A DNA stretch of 64,000 nt from Parapedobacter defluvii (GTDB taxonomy: Bacteria; Bacteroidota; Bacteroidia; Sphingobacteriales; Sphingobacteriaceae). Position 1 is the stretch's first letter. Every line of letters starts with the position of its first letter. This document shows positions 34,895 through 45,049 of this stretch, piece after piece. Location of the stretch: contig NZ_BMIK01000011.1 in assembly GCF_014642075.1 (NCBI RefSeq), positions 3,550-67,549 on the forward strand, written 5' to 3'. The position numbers were made by a program, and so were the translations under genes. The notes under the pieces were generated by a model. That model saw only the letters and a list, made by a program, of their open reading frames with translations. It was not told the DNA's origin and did no database searches.

Positions 34895-36103
34895 TTGGCG
34901 ACGGAGGAGAACCCATATGACGCGGTGATCATCGGCGGCGGAGCCTGTGGGCTTATGTGTGCCGTACAGGCGGGATTGCGCGGAAAACGAACCCTAGTAT
35001 TGGAACGGAATGGGCACCCGGGAGAGAAGATCCGGATTTCCGGTGGCGGACGCTGTAACTATACCAATCTGTATACCGATGTCGGTAATTTTGTTTCGGC
35101 CGACCCTTCCTTTGCCGGTCCTGTGTTCGCCGGTTGGACCGTGAATGATACCATACAGTTTTTCGAGCAGCAAGGCATTACAGGAAAAGAAAAAACACTA
35201 GGCCAATTATTCCCCGTGAGTAACAACGCAAAGGATGTTGTTGCTGCATTTACGCGTTTGATGCATCGGTATGGCCAGCAACTGCAGACCCATAGCAACG
35301 CATTGTCTGTCGACAAACTGGAAACCGGAGAATTTGAGGTAACCTACGAACACAGGGGAGCGACGCATGGGGTGATTACCCCTAAGGTGGTGCTTGCGAG
35401 CGGTGGCTTGCCGGTAGCGAAACTGGGTGCCAGCGATTTTGCGCTCCGGATAGCCCGGCAGTTCGGGTTGGATATTGTGCCTACTGCCCCCGCACTGGTT
35501 CCGCTGACCATAACAGGCAAAGATGCGGAGTGGTTTGCTGCGCTGTCAGGCAATAGCGTGTACTGCCGGGTGTCCAATGAACGCATCAGCTTTGAAGAAA
35601 ACATGTTGTTTACCCATTGGGGGCTGAGTGGGCCCGCCATACTGCAAATTTCTTCGTACTGGAGACCGGGAGAAACCTTAGTCCTTGACCTGCTCCCGGC
35701 ACATTCGCTGGAACAGCTGATCAAGACCGAACGCGCGGCAGGAGGAAAACGGTTGGTGGGGCAGCTTTTAGGTGATTTTTATTCAAAAAGGCTGGTGGAA
35801 TCGCTGGGCCGTTTTCTTCCCATTCAAACCAAAATTGCCTCGTTGGGTAAGGCAGATGCCAAACGGATTGCAGAAACAATTCATCGGTTTGCGGTTAAGC
35901 CAGCGGGGGATAAGGGGTATGACAAAGCAGAGGTGATGCGGGGAGGTATTGCCACGCGGGAATTGGAGCAGACAACGTTGGAAGCGAAGAAAATACCGGG
36001 ATTATATTTCGGGGGCGAATGCGTAGACATGACCGGATGGCTGGGCGGGTATAATTTCCAATGGGCATGGGCCAGCGGCCACGCCATTGCACAAGCAATT
36101 TAA
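34895..36103 (+). CDS. HI0933/BaiN-family flavoprotein
   Basis: A TTG at 34895, one base after the upstream stop, gives a 402-residue protein beginning with the FAD-binding fold (YDAVIIGGGACGLMCAVQAG); an earlier TTG inside the preceding gene is rejected. RISGGGRCNYTN and the closing GLYFGGECVDMTGWLGGYNFQWAWASG are the hallmarks of the HI0933 family of FAD- and NAD(P)-dependent oxidoreductases. Some members reduce dienoyl side chains (BaiN); this one's substrate is unknown. Use of TTG is somewhat unusual, but no in-frame ATG precedes the FAD motif. Confidence 0.88.
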   Translation: MATEENPYDAVIIGGGACGLMCAVQAGLRGKRTLVLERNGHPGEKIRISGGGRCNYTNLYTDVGNFVSADPSFAGPVFAGWTVNDTIQFFEQQGITGKEKTLGQLFPVSNNAKDVVAAFTRLMHRYGQQLQTHSNALSVDKLETGEFEVTYEHRGATHGVITPKVVLASGGLPVAKLGASDFALRIARQFGLDIVPTAPALVPLTITGKDAEWFAALSGNSVYCRVSNERISFEENMLFTHWGLSGPAILQISSYWRPGETLVLDLLPAHSLEQLIKTERAAGGKRLVGQLLGDFYSKRLVESLGRFLPIQTKIASLGKADAKRIAETIHRFAVKPAGDKGYDKAEVMRGGIATRELEQTTLEAKKIPGLYFGGECVDMTGWLGGYNFQWAWASGHAIAQAI

Positions 36104-36113
36104 TGATATTTTT

Positions 36114-36144
36114 TTTGGAAGGCTAAAACGGTTTACTATATTTG
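36114..36144 (+). promoter_or_regulatory. Bacteroidota promoter of the sugar transporter gene
   Basis: TTTG at 36114-36117, a 19-base spacer and TATATTTG at 36137-36144 match the consensus fully. The start would lie near 36151, 18 bases before the ATG. Confidence 0.7.
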
Positions 36145-36168
36145 GGCCGCTGATTAAAAACCTTGCTA

Positions 36169-37395
36169 ATGAAAACTACTGCAAAACTTACTGAGCATAA
36201 ATATCTATGGGTATTCGGCTTTGTTACGCTGTTATTTCTGTTATGGGGCGTGGCCATTACCATGGGTGACGTATTGAACAAGCATTTCCAGAAAGTGCTG
36301 GGGATCTCGAAAGCTGAGTCAGGCTTGGTGCAGTTTTCCATTTTCGGGGCTTATGCCGTAATGGGTATTCCCGCGGGGCTTTTCATGAAGCGGTTTGGTT
36401 ACAAAAGCGGCGTATTGCTGGGCTTAACGCTCTATGCAATTGGGGCGTTTCTTTTTGTACCCGCGGCAGACGCCGAATCGTTTGGCTTCTTCCGGATTGC
36501 ACTCTTTGTGCTGGCCTGTGGCCTGGCTACGCTGGAAACCGTCGCACATCCCTTTATTGCGGTACTGGGCGATCAGGCCTCCAGCGACAGGCGGATTAAT
36601 TTTGCACAATCCTTCAATGGCTTGGGAACGATTATCGGACCTACCTTGGGTAGTTATTTTATCCTGAGCGGGAATATCGGGGCGACTGGCAGCCTTACTT
36701 CCGTGAAATTGCTTTACATCGGTATCGGGATTGCCATAACCGTGGTAGCGGTAGCATTCAGCCTGCTGCGTGTGCCGGCCTTGCCTACCGAGCATGTCCA
36801 TACTTCTGCGGATCAGGTCGTAACGGCAGCACCTAAAAAATCTCTTTTCCAGCATCGTCATTTTATTTGGGCGTTTGTTGCTCAGTTTTTTAATACCGCA
36901 GCCCAAGGCGGTACCTGGGCCTTCTTTATTAATTATGGGCACGAAAAGATGGGGCTCAGCGATGAGGTAGCTGGATACTATTTTGCGGTGAGTATGGTGA
37001 TGATGACAGTCGGAAGGTTCGTCGGCACGTTCCTGATGAAATACATTGCCCCGAACAAATTATTGGCTGTGTTTGCCCTGTGCAACGTGCTGATGTGTCT
37101 GATTATTGCCCAAAGTTGGGGGTGGCCGTCGTTTGTGGCGCTGCTGATGCTTAATTTCTTCTTCAGCATTATGTTCCCGACCATTTTCAGCCTTGGCCTC
37201 AAGGATTTGGGGCCTCATACGCAGCGTGCATCTTCTTTCATCGTGATGGGGGTAGTCGGAGCGGCTCTCTTCCCATTTGTGATGGGTAAGCTGGCCGATC
37301 ACGACGTAGCTATGGCTTATTACCTGCCCATCATTTGCTATTTGGTGATTTTTCTGTTCGGCGCGAAGCTGTATAAAACCGGCCCCCGCTTCTGA
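36169..37395 (+). CDS. FucP-like MFS sugar:proton symporter
   Basis: This 408-residue major-facilitator protein has 12 predicted helices. The segments FLLWGVAITMGDVLNKHFQK, QFSIFGAYAVMGIPAGLFMKRFGYK and, later, MMTVGRFVGTFLMKYI and FSIMFPTIFSLGLKDLGPHT are characteristic of the L-fucose/glucose/galactose permease (FucP/GluP) family. It imports a hexose or deoxyhexose with protons across the inner membrane; substrate not defined. The start is the ATG at 36169, two codons after another ATG. Confidence 0.9.
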   Translation: MKTTAKLTEHKYLWVFGFVTLLFLLWGVAITMGDVLNKHFQKVLGISKAESGLVQFSIFGAYAVMGIPAGLFMKRFGYKSGVLLGLTLYAIGAFLFVPAADAESFGFFRIALFVLACGLATLETVAHPFIAVLGDQASSDRRINFAQSFNGLGTIIGPTLGSYFILSGNIGATGSLTSVKLLYIGIGIAITVVAVAFSLLRVPALPTEHVHTSADQVVTAAPKKSLFQHRHFIWAFVAQFFNTAAQGGTWAFFINYGHEKMGLSDEVAGYYFAVSMVMMTVGRFVGTFLMKYIAPNKLLAVFALCNVLMCLIIAQSWGWPSFVALLMLNFFFSIMFPTIFSLGLKDLGPHTQRASSFIVMGVVGAALFPFVMGKLADHDVAMAYYLPIICYLVIFLFGAKLYKTGPRF

Positions 37396-37412
37396 ATTCG
37401 TGACTTATTGTT

Positions 37413-37420
37413 TACCTTTG
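37413..37420 (+). promoter_or_regulatory. -7 box of the rnpB promoter
   Basis: TACCTTTG matches TAnnTTTG and ends seven bases before the 5' strand of the RNase P RNA P1 helix. The -33 region is weak (TCTG about 18 bases upstream). Confidence 0.55.
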
Positions 37421-37426
37421 CAACAA

Positions 37427-37816
37427 AAAGCAGGCCCGTTCTATCGCCGCGGCAATGGCCGGGGAGGAAAGTCCGGACAACATAGAGCGCCTCGCTTCCT
37501 AACGGGAAGGGTCCTGATGCAGATCGGGGTACGGAAAGTGCCACAGAAAACAAACCGCTCCGATTCGTCGGAGCAAGGGTGAAAACGTGGGGTAAGAGCC
37601 CACGGCTTTGCATGGTGACATGCATCGCGGTAAACCCCGGGGGTTGAAAGGCCAAATAGGTTGCGGATTGCAGGAAGTTGCTCGCTTCCGTCCCGTCATC
37701 AGGCGGGAACCGCAACGGGTAGGCCGATGGAGCCTGACAGCAATGGCAGGCCTAGATAAATGATAGAAGTCCGCCAGCTGGCGGAACACAGAATCCGGCT
37801 TATAGGGTTTGCTTTT
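37427..37816 (+). ncRNA. rnpB: RNase P RNA
   Basis: The catalytic RNA subunit of RNase P, which trims tRNA 5' ends. The conserved 5' block GAGGAAAGTCCGGAC and the 3' blocks AGATAAATGAT and CAGAATCCGGCTTAT are present in the right order and spacing. The P1 helix pairs AAAGCAGGCCC (from 37427) with GGGTTTGCTTT (to 37815) with G-U pairs. A T run at 37813-37819 forms a natural terminator. About 390 nucleotides, type A architecture. Confidence 0.95.
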
Positions 37817-37860
37817 TTTGTTCTCAATACGCATATCGCAATAGGCTATACGATATAAAT

Positions 37861-39276
37861 ATGACCAAAATATTAATCATTGACGACGAACGGGCTATCC
37901 GGAGTACACTCCGGGAAATTCTTGAATACGAAGACTATAAAGTGATTGATACCGACAACGGTATTGACGGACTGGCTATTATCAAGAAAGAGGAGATAGA
38001 CCTTGTTCTCTGCGATATCAAAATGAGTAAGATGGACGGTATGGAGGTGCTTACCGAAGCGTTGGCCTTCAAACCGGATTTGCCTTTTATCATGATATCG
38101 GGACACGGTACCATTGAAACGGCTGTCGAAGCCAGTAAAAAGGGTGCCTACGATTTCATTTCGAAACCGCCTGATCTCAATCGATTGCTCATCACTGTGC
38201 GCAATGCGCTGGAACGCGGTACATTGGTTACCGAAACCAAAGTGCTGAAACGGAAAGTCAGTAAGACACGTGATATTTTGGGCGATTCCGCTGCCATCCA
38301 ACGCATTAAGGAAACCATTGAGCGGGTTGCGCCAACAGACGCAAGGGTGTTGGTAACGGGAGCCAATGGTAGCGGTAAGGAACTGGTGGCCCGTTGGCTG
38401 CATGAAAAATCGCCCCGGGCAGGTGCTCCGCTGATTGAGGTTAACTGTGCTGCCATTCCGTCCGAGTTGATCGAAAGTGAACTTTTCGGACACGAGAAAG
38501 GTTCGTTTACCTCGGCTGTGAAACAGCGCATCGGAAAGTTCGAGCAGGCGCATAACGGAACACTGTTTTTGGATGAGATCGGCGATATGAGCCTTTCTGC
38601 CCAGGCGAAGGTGCTGAGGGCGTTGCAGGAAAATAAAATTACCCGGGTAGGCGGGGAGAAAGAAATTACCGTAAATGTACGGGTGATTGCGGCCACCAAC
38701 AAAGACCTGCTCAAGGAGATTGATGCGGGTAATTTCCGCATGGACCTGTATCATCGGTTGAGCGTGATTATTATCCATGTGCCACCGCTGACGGAACGGA
38801 AAGAGGATATCCCTACATTGGCTGAACATTTTTGCGAGGAAGTGTGTAACGAATACAACATGCCGGTAAAGAAAATTACGGCTGAAGCAATGGAGGCCCT
38901 GAAAGAATTGCCCTGGACGGGTAATATACGGGAGCTGCGCAACATGGTGGAACGTTTGATTATCCTGAGTGATAAATCAATTACCGACCGCGATGTACGT
39001 ACATTTGCGAATCCGGGGTTATCCGCTGTAAGGCACGAGGAACCCGTAAAAATGGAAGCGACAGGCACCGCGCCGCACTCCGTCGTAAATAACCAGCCCG
39101 ACTACGATAATTTTTCCTCTTTTCAGGACTTTAAGGATTATACCGAGAAGGAATATATCAAATACAAATTGGAGAAGAATGGATGGAATGTGTCCAAGAC
39201 TGCGGATGAGATTGACATCCAGCGGAGCCATTTGTATAGCAAGATAGAAAAATACGGTTTAAAAAGAGAAGCATAG
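37861..39276 (+). CDS. NtrC-type sigma-54-dependent response regulator
   Basis: This 471-residue regulator has a receiver domain (phospho-acceptor Asp52 in LCDIKMSKMDG), an AAA+ sigma-54 activation domain with Walker A GANGSGKE at 167-174, GTLFLDEIGDMS (Walker B) and a Fis-type helix-turn-helix at the C-terminus (WNVSKTADEIDIQRSHLY). The sigma-54-contacting loop, usually GAFTGA, reads GSFTSA at 214-219. No partner kinase is adjacent. It is a common Bacteroidota orphan regulator that follows rnpB here by chance or conserved order. Confidence 0.92.
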   Translation: MTKILIIDDERAIRSTLREILEYEDYKVIDTDNGIDGLAIIKKEEIDLVLCDIKMSKMDGMEVLTEALAFKPDLPFIMISGHGTIETAVEASKKGAYDFISKPPDLNRLLITVRNALERGTLVTETKVLKRKVSKTRDILGDSAAIQRIKETIERVAPTDARVLVTGANGSGKELVARWLHEKSPRAGAPLIEVNCAAIPSELIESELFGHEKGSFTSAVKQRIGKFEQAHNGTLFLDEIGDMSLSAQAKVLRALQENKITRVGGEKEITVNVRVIAATNKDLLKEIDAGNFRMDLYHRLSVIIIHVPPLTERKEDIPTLAEHFCEEVCNEYNMPVKKITAEAMEALKELPWTGNIRELRNMVERLIILSDKSITDRDVRTFANPGLSAVRHEEPVKMEATGTAPHSVVNNQPDYDNFSSFQDFKDYTEKEYIKYKLEKNGWNVSKTADEIDIQRSHLYSKIEKYGLKREA

Positions 39277-39316
39277 CCCACGATCCGGTCTTATTTGCCA
39301 TTTTTAGATCGTGGGC
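39276..39316. terminator. Inverted repeat between convergent genes
   Basis: GCCCACGATC (39276-39285) and GATCGTGGGC (39307-39316) are exact reverse complements with a 21-base AT-rich loop. It lies directly after the NtrC gene and before a convergent small gene, so a bidirectional terminator is likely, though there is no T tract after the stem. Confidence 0.5.
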
Positions 39317-39326
39317 CAGCGCAGGA

Positions 39327-39509
39327 TCATTCGTTGAATTTCCTGTGTTGTTTCCGGACAAGTACCACCACGGCTATAATCAGTACGATTCCCCCCAAGA
39401 CGATATAACCGTACGTCTTCCAGGCGCTTGATGCGGTTTCCGGTTCGCCCTGCTGAACAAGGGTGATGATGTTAAAAAATGCAACTAATAAAGCAACGGT
39501 GCTGTGCAT
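39327..39509 (-). CDS. Small single-pass membrane protein
   Basis: From the ATG at 39509 this 60-residue protein has two hydrophobic stretches: an N-terminal signal-like part (MHSTVALLVAFFNIITLV) and a membrane helix (IVLGGIVLIIAVVVLVRKQ), with a polar linker between and a basic tail. A longer start at 39560 adds hydrophobic residues before it. Family unknown; probably a small inner-membrane protein. Confidence 0.5.
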   Translation of the reverse strand: MHSTVALLVAFFNIITLVQQGEPETASSAWKTYGYIVLGGIVLIIAVVVLVRKQHRKFNE

Positions 39510-39605
39510 GATGGCATATAATTTTCCGTACAATATACAAAAATATAAATGCACAAACAATCGTTATGTTTTTATTATTTTGCTTTTTGACAAAGTATAT
39601 ATCCG

Positions 39606-40787
39606 TTAGGCGATTTCTGCCATAAATACACCATCGCGGTTGATGGCTTCCCGGTTTTTGAGAATGTTACCCAGATTTATCCGGCCGATTACATACTTGA
39701 AATTGTTGGCATAATAACGCTCGCTGATGGACGAAAAACCCAGCGTCTCGATCAGTTGCTCATCGGCATACCGAAGGTAAACCGTGAGGTCCCAATCGGT
39801 GCTATAGGTAAGCCCCCCGGCGCCCAGGTGTTTCTTGTATTCGTATCGGTAGCCATAGCGCAAAGCGGCGATATCAGACAAGACCGCCGATCCAGTGGGG
39901 TGTCCCCCAGCACCTTTGCCGTAGAAAAACTGTTCGTCAGCAAAGGCTGCTTTCACCTGTACTCCGTTATATTCGTTTTCTACGCCATACAGAATGTTAT
40001 CAGGCAGCACCAGTTTGGGCAGTACATAGAGGATAACTGCCTTATCGTTAATTTCCCGCGCGGTGGGAATTAGCTTGATCTTGAAATTTTTCTCGCGCGC
40101 AAATTGGATATCCTGCGCACCGAGTTTATCGATTCCGATGTTCAGAATGGCATCGGGAGCAATGTATAGGCCATATGCGTGGGAAGCCACAATGGCCAGC
40201 TTAAACTTGGCATCGTATCCGCCGACATCCAGTGTGGGGTCGGTTTCGGCAAAACCGAGATCCTGCGCCTGTTTCAGCGCGGTTGAATATGCCAGGTTTT
40301 CATTGAATATTTTTGACAGAATGTAGTTGGATGAGCCGTTGAAGATACCGGTTACCGAATGCAGCAGTTCGTTGTCGTAGTACTCTTCGAGGTTCCGGAT
40401 AATGGGAATGCTGCCGCATACGGCACCTTCGTACAGCAGGCTCGTGCCGTGTTGGTGCTGGATGTCTACCAGTTCCTCCAGGTGGTTGGCAATCATTTTT
40501 TTATTGGCCGAAACTACATTTTTCCCCGAGCGGAGCGCAGTAGATACAATTTCGAAGGCTGCCGTGGCGTCGTCTATCAGTTCAACCACGGTATTGACTT
40601 CGGGATCATCCAAGATCGATGAAGCATCCGTCGTGAACAATGCTGCGGAGAGTGTCCGTTCTTTTTCGGGATGTTTGATGACAAACCGTTTGATGGCAAG
40701 ATTGAGATTTTTGGTCTTGATGATATCATGCAGTCCTTGCCCTACTACACCGAATCCGAATATTCCTAAGGTAAGTTTGTTGTTCAT
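39606..40787 (-). CDS. hom: Homoserine dehydrogenase
   Basis: This 393-residue protein lacks an aspartokinase domain. The NAD(P)-binding motif IFGFGVVGQG opens the chain, followed by VVSANKKMIANH and the substrate-binding region SVTGIFNGSSNYILSK and FAETDPTLDVGGYDAKFK, which contain the catalytic Lys and Asp. It reduces aspartate semialdehyde to homoserine for methionine and threonine. It is the second gene of the transcript that begins with metY, about 80 bases downstream. Confidence 0.93.
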   Translation of the reverse strand: MNNKLTLGIFGFGVVGQGLHDIIKTKNLNLAIKRFVIKHPEKERTLSAALFTTDASSILDDPEVNTVVELIDDATAAFEIVSTALRSGKNVVSANKKMIANHLEELVDIQHQHGTSLLYEGAVCGSIPIIRNLEEYYDNELLHSVTGIFNGSSNYILSKIFNENLAYSTALKQAQDLGFAETDPTLDVGGYDAKFKLAIVASHAYGLYIAPDAILNIGIDKLGAQDIQFAREKNFKIKLIPTAREINDKAVILYVLPKLVLPDNILYGVENEYNGVQVKAAFADEQFFYGKGAGGHPTGSAVLSDIAALRYGYRYEYKKHLGAGGLTYSTDWDLTVYLRYADEQLIETLGFSSISERYYANNFKYVIGRINLGNILKNREAINRDGVFMAEIA

Positions 40788-40868
40788 GTTTGTTGTTTAT
40801 ACGAAAGGTGGCCCAGGGGAGAATGGGCAGCATTTGTTGTGCCTGCTGCCCACTCAACACCCCGGGTA

Positions 40869-42423
<1,555 letters not shown>

Positions 42424-42532
42424 ATGCTCCCAACCTGCACGGGCCGGGACAGGAATTGGCACCTTTTCTGCCGTTTGCGGATGGTTGCCAGTGGGTCGCT
42501 GAGCCAGTCTCTCGCCACTTCTTTATAAACCA
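42424..42532 (-). promoter_or_regulatory. SAM-I (S-box) riboswitch aptamer
   Basis: On the minus strand the conserved S-box blocks occur in order: AAGAAGTGGCGAGAGACTGG, CACTGGCAACC, AAAGGTGCCAATTCC and a 3' closing strand with GGGAGCATATAA. P1 can pair TTTATA with TATAAA. S-adenosylmethionine binding stabilises P1 and lowers expression of the methionine genes metY and hom. Confidence 0.93.
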
Positions 42533-42581
42533 AGACCTGTAAGAGGAATTGATTTTGCGTGCTTGAAACACACAACGCGTG

Positions 42582-42613
42582 CAAATATAGTGGGTGTGGT
42601 TTGGTTGTGCAAA
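42582..42613 (-). promoter_or_regulatory. Bacteroidota promoter of the metY-hom operon
   Basis: On the minus strand TTTG (42613-42610), a 20-base spacer and TATATTTG (42589-42582) match the consensus fully. Transcription would start near 42575, about 45 bases before the riboswitch. Confidence 0.7.
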
Positions 42614-42629
42614 GTTTTTTTGATTTTTT

Positions 42630-42660
42630 TAAAAAAAAGCGGCCTCCAATGGAGGCCGCG
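42630..42660 (-). terminator. Rho-independent terminator of glnN
   Basis: GCGGCCTCCA and TGGAGGCCGC form a stem at 42639-42659 that, on the minus strand, is followed by eight T residues (42638-42631). It lies 25 bases after the glnN stop. Confidence 0.85.
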
Positions 42661-42684
42661 GAATTTAAGTTTAGAGGGTGTTAG

Positions 42685-44871
42685 TTATCGTACGAATAGA
42701 AGCTCACGCAATTTCGGCAATGGCCATTGGCCGTCATCTACAATTTGCTCCAGCTTATTGATGTGGTAGCGGATTTTGTCGAAGTAAGGCTTAACATTTT
42801 CATCGTAAGCGATTGCCTTTTCACGGATATCCTCCAGTACATTGGCTTTTTTGCGCTCCTGGCGCATGGCCTCGGCATCGATGAGGATGGTATTGATGTG
42901 ATTGGAAATACGCTCAATCAGGTTGGATTGTGAGCTGTAGGCATCTGCCTTAAGCCCGAGTTCCTTCAATCCCTTTACATTGGTAATCAAATCGTTTTGA
43001 TACTTGAACGCTGCGGGAGCGATGATGCTGTTCACAATTTCACCGATGACGCGGGCCTCGATCTGGATTTTCTTGTAATAGTTCTCCAGCAGGATTTCGT
43101 GGCGGGCTTCACTTTCACGCCTGGTCAGAACAGAAAGCCTTTCAAACAAGTCAAGGGATTTTTCGCTGACATATACATCCAGTGCTTTCGGTGTCGTCTT
43201 GATGTTGGATAGACCGCGTTTGTGCGCTTCTTCTTCCCACTCCTTGCTGTATCCATTTCCTTCGAAGCGGATGGCTTTGGATTCTTTGATGTATTTACGC
43301 ACCACATTCAGCAATGCGAGGTCCTTTTTCGTGCCCTTTTTTATTTGTTTGTCGACTTCCGACTTAAATTCGATCAGTTGGTTGGCGACGATGGCGCTGA
43401 GTACGGTCATCGGACTGGCACTGTTGGCAGACGAACCTACCGCACGGAATTCGAATTTATTTCCGGTGAATGCGAACGGGGAAGTCCGGTTACGATCCGT
43501 ATTGTCTAACTGTAATTCCGGTATTTTCGGAATACCATGCCATAACAATGCTTCGTTTTTCACTTTCTTGGCTACCCTTGCTGTTTCCACTTCATCGAGC
43601 ACGGCATTCAGCTGGCTTCCCAGGAAAATGGAAATGATGGCAGGAGGCGCTTCGTTGGCTCCCAACCGGTGGTCGTTGGCTGCACTGGCAATGGAAGCCC
43701 GCAGCAGGTCTGCGTTGTCGTGTACGGCTTTGATGACGTTGACGAAGAACGTCAGGAACATCAGGTTGGTCTTCGGTGTTTTTCCCGGAGAAAGCAGGTT
43801 AACGCCCGTGTTGGTGATCATTGACCAGTTGTTGTGCTTGCCGGAACCGTTTATATCTGCATACGGTTTCTCATGAATAAGCACCTTGAATTTGTGGCGC
43901 AGTGCTACCTGCTCCATCAGGTTGAGCAGCAACTGATTGTGGTCGATAGCGAGGTTGATTTCCTCAAACATCGGCGCGCATTCAAACTGCGAGGGGGCTA
44001 CTTCGTTGTGACGGGTTTTCAGGGGAATACCTAATTTAAGTGCTTCCTGCTCCAGATCAACCATAAAGGCTAGAACGCGCTCCGGAATGGCACCGAAATA
44101 GTGGTCTTCCAACTGTTGTCCTTTGGCCGACATATGTCCGAATAAGGTCCGTCCGGTCAGCTGCAAATCCGGCCTGGCGTTAAACAGTGCCAAATCGACA
44201 AGAAAGTATTCTTGCTCAATACCCAGTGAAGCAAAGACTTTCGTAACGGATTTATCAAAGAAATTAGCAACGTCTACTGCTGCCTTATCCAATGCGTTAA
44301 GTGCTTTTAACAAGGGGGCTTTATAATCGAGTGCTTCGCCTGTATAGGAAACGAAGATCGTAGGGATACAGAGTGTCTTGCTGCCGCCCGTTTCATAGAT
44401 GAAAGCAGGAGAGGAGGGATCCCAACCGGTGTATCCCCGTGCTTCAAACGTGTTGCGGATCCCGCCGCTGGGAAAGCTGGAAGCATCCGGTTCTTGCTGC
44501 ACCAATGCGCTCGCCGTGAATTTGTCAATGGCAGACCCGTCGGCCAGCGGTTCAAAAAAAGCATCGTGCTTCTCGGCCGTTGCACCTGTAAGCGGCTGGA
44601 ACCAGTGGGTGTAATGCGTTACGCCATTGCTGATCGCCCAGCTTTTCATGGCCTGCGAAATGTGTTCAGCAAGGTCTAAACTGATTGCTTTTCCTTCATC
44701 GATTGTTACGGCCAATTCTTCATAAGCGTTCTTTGGAAGGTATTCCTTCATTTTGGCGGTTGTGAATACATTTTTGCAATAATAGGATGAAGGCTTAATT
44801 GTTTCGGAGGTTTGGTGGCGATTTAACCTGGATATAGCGGCCTCTACCGCCTTGAATCTTAATGCTGACAT
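42685..44871 (-). CDS. glnN: Glutamine synthetase type III
   Basis: This 728-residue enzyme makes glutamine from glutamate and ammonia. The length and order of blocks fit the GSIII class: THWFQPLTG and GGIRNTFEARGYT near the start, FASLGIEQEYFLVD, KTRHNEVAPSQFECAPMFEE, HEKPYADINGSGKHNNWS and a long C-terminal helical part (REKAIAYDENVKPYFDKIRYHINKL is its region). It stands alone, between a terminator and an AT-rich upstream region of 178 bases without a clear promoter match. Confidence 0.96.
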   Translation of the reverse strand: MSALRFKAVEAAISRLNRHQTSETIKPSSYYCKNVFTTAKMKEYLPKNAYEELAVTIDEGKAISLDLAEHISQAMKSWAISNGVTHYTHWFQPLTGATAEKHDAFFEPLADGSAIDKFTASALVQQEPDASSFPSGGIRNTFEARGYTGWDPSSPAFIYETGGSKTLCIPTIFVSYTGEALDYKAPLLKALNALDKAAVDVANFFDKSVTKVFASLGIEQEYFLVDLALFNARPDLQLTGRTLFGHMSAKGQQLEDHYFGAIPERVLAFMVDLEQEALKLGIPLKTRHNEVAPSQFECAPMFEEINLAIDHNQLLLNLMEQVALRHKFKVLIHEKPYADINGSGKHNNWSMITNTGVNLLSPGKTPKTNLMFLTFFVNVIKAVHDNADLLRASIASAANDHRLGANEAPPAIISIFLGSQLNAVLDEVETARVAKKVKNEALLWHGIPKIPELQLDNTDRNRTSPFAFTGNKFEFRAVGSSANSASPMTVLSAIVANQLIEFKSEVDKQIKKGTKKDLALLNVVRKYIKESKAIRFEGNGYSKEWEEEAHKRGLSNIKTTPKALDVYVSEKSLDLFERLSVLTRRESEARHEILLENYYKKIQIEARVIGEIVNSIIAPAAFKYQNDLITNVKGLKELGLKADAYSSQSNLIERISNHINTILIDAEAMRQERKKANVLEDIREKAIAYDENVKPYFDKIRYHINKLEQIVDDGQWPLPKLRELLFVR

Positions 44872-45049
44872 TTAATTTGTTTGTTTATTTGACGTGTTGT
44901 TGTGCTTTTTTTAAATTCTGCATCAATATTCGAAAAAAAAAATGACATATCCTTATTTTTTTTGATAAAAATGAAAGTATTTGTTGTTTTTTATGAAAAA
45001 TAGATTCCTTTTTAATCTTTTTGTTGTGTTTTTTGTAATAAATAAGCTG

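Noticed and set aside
37873-38829. 318-residue minus-strand frame
   Set aside because: Antisense to the NtrC-type regulator and without motifs.
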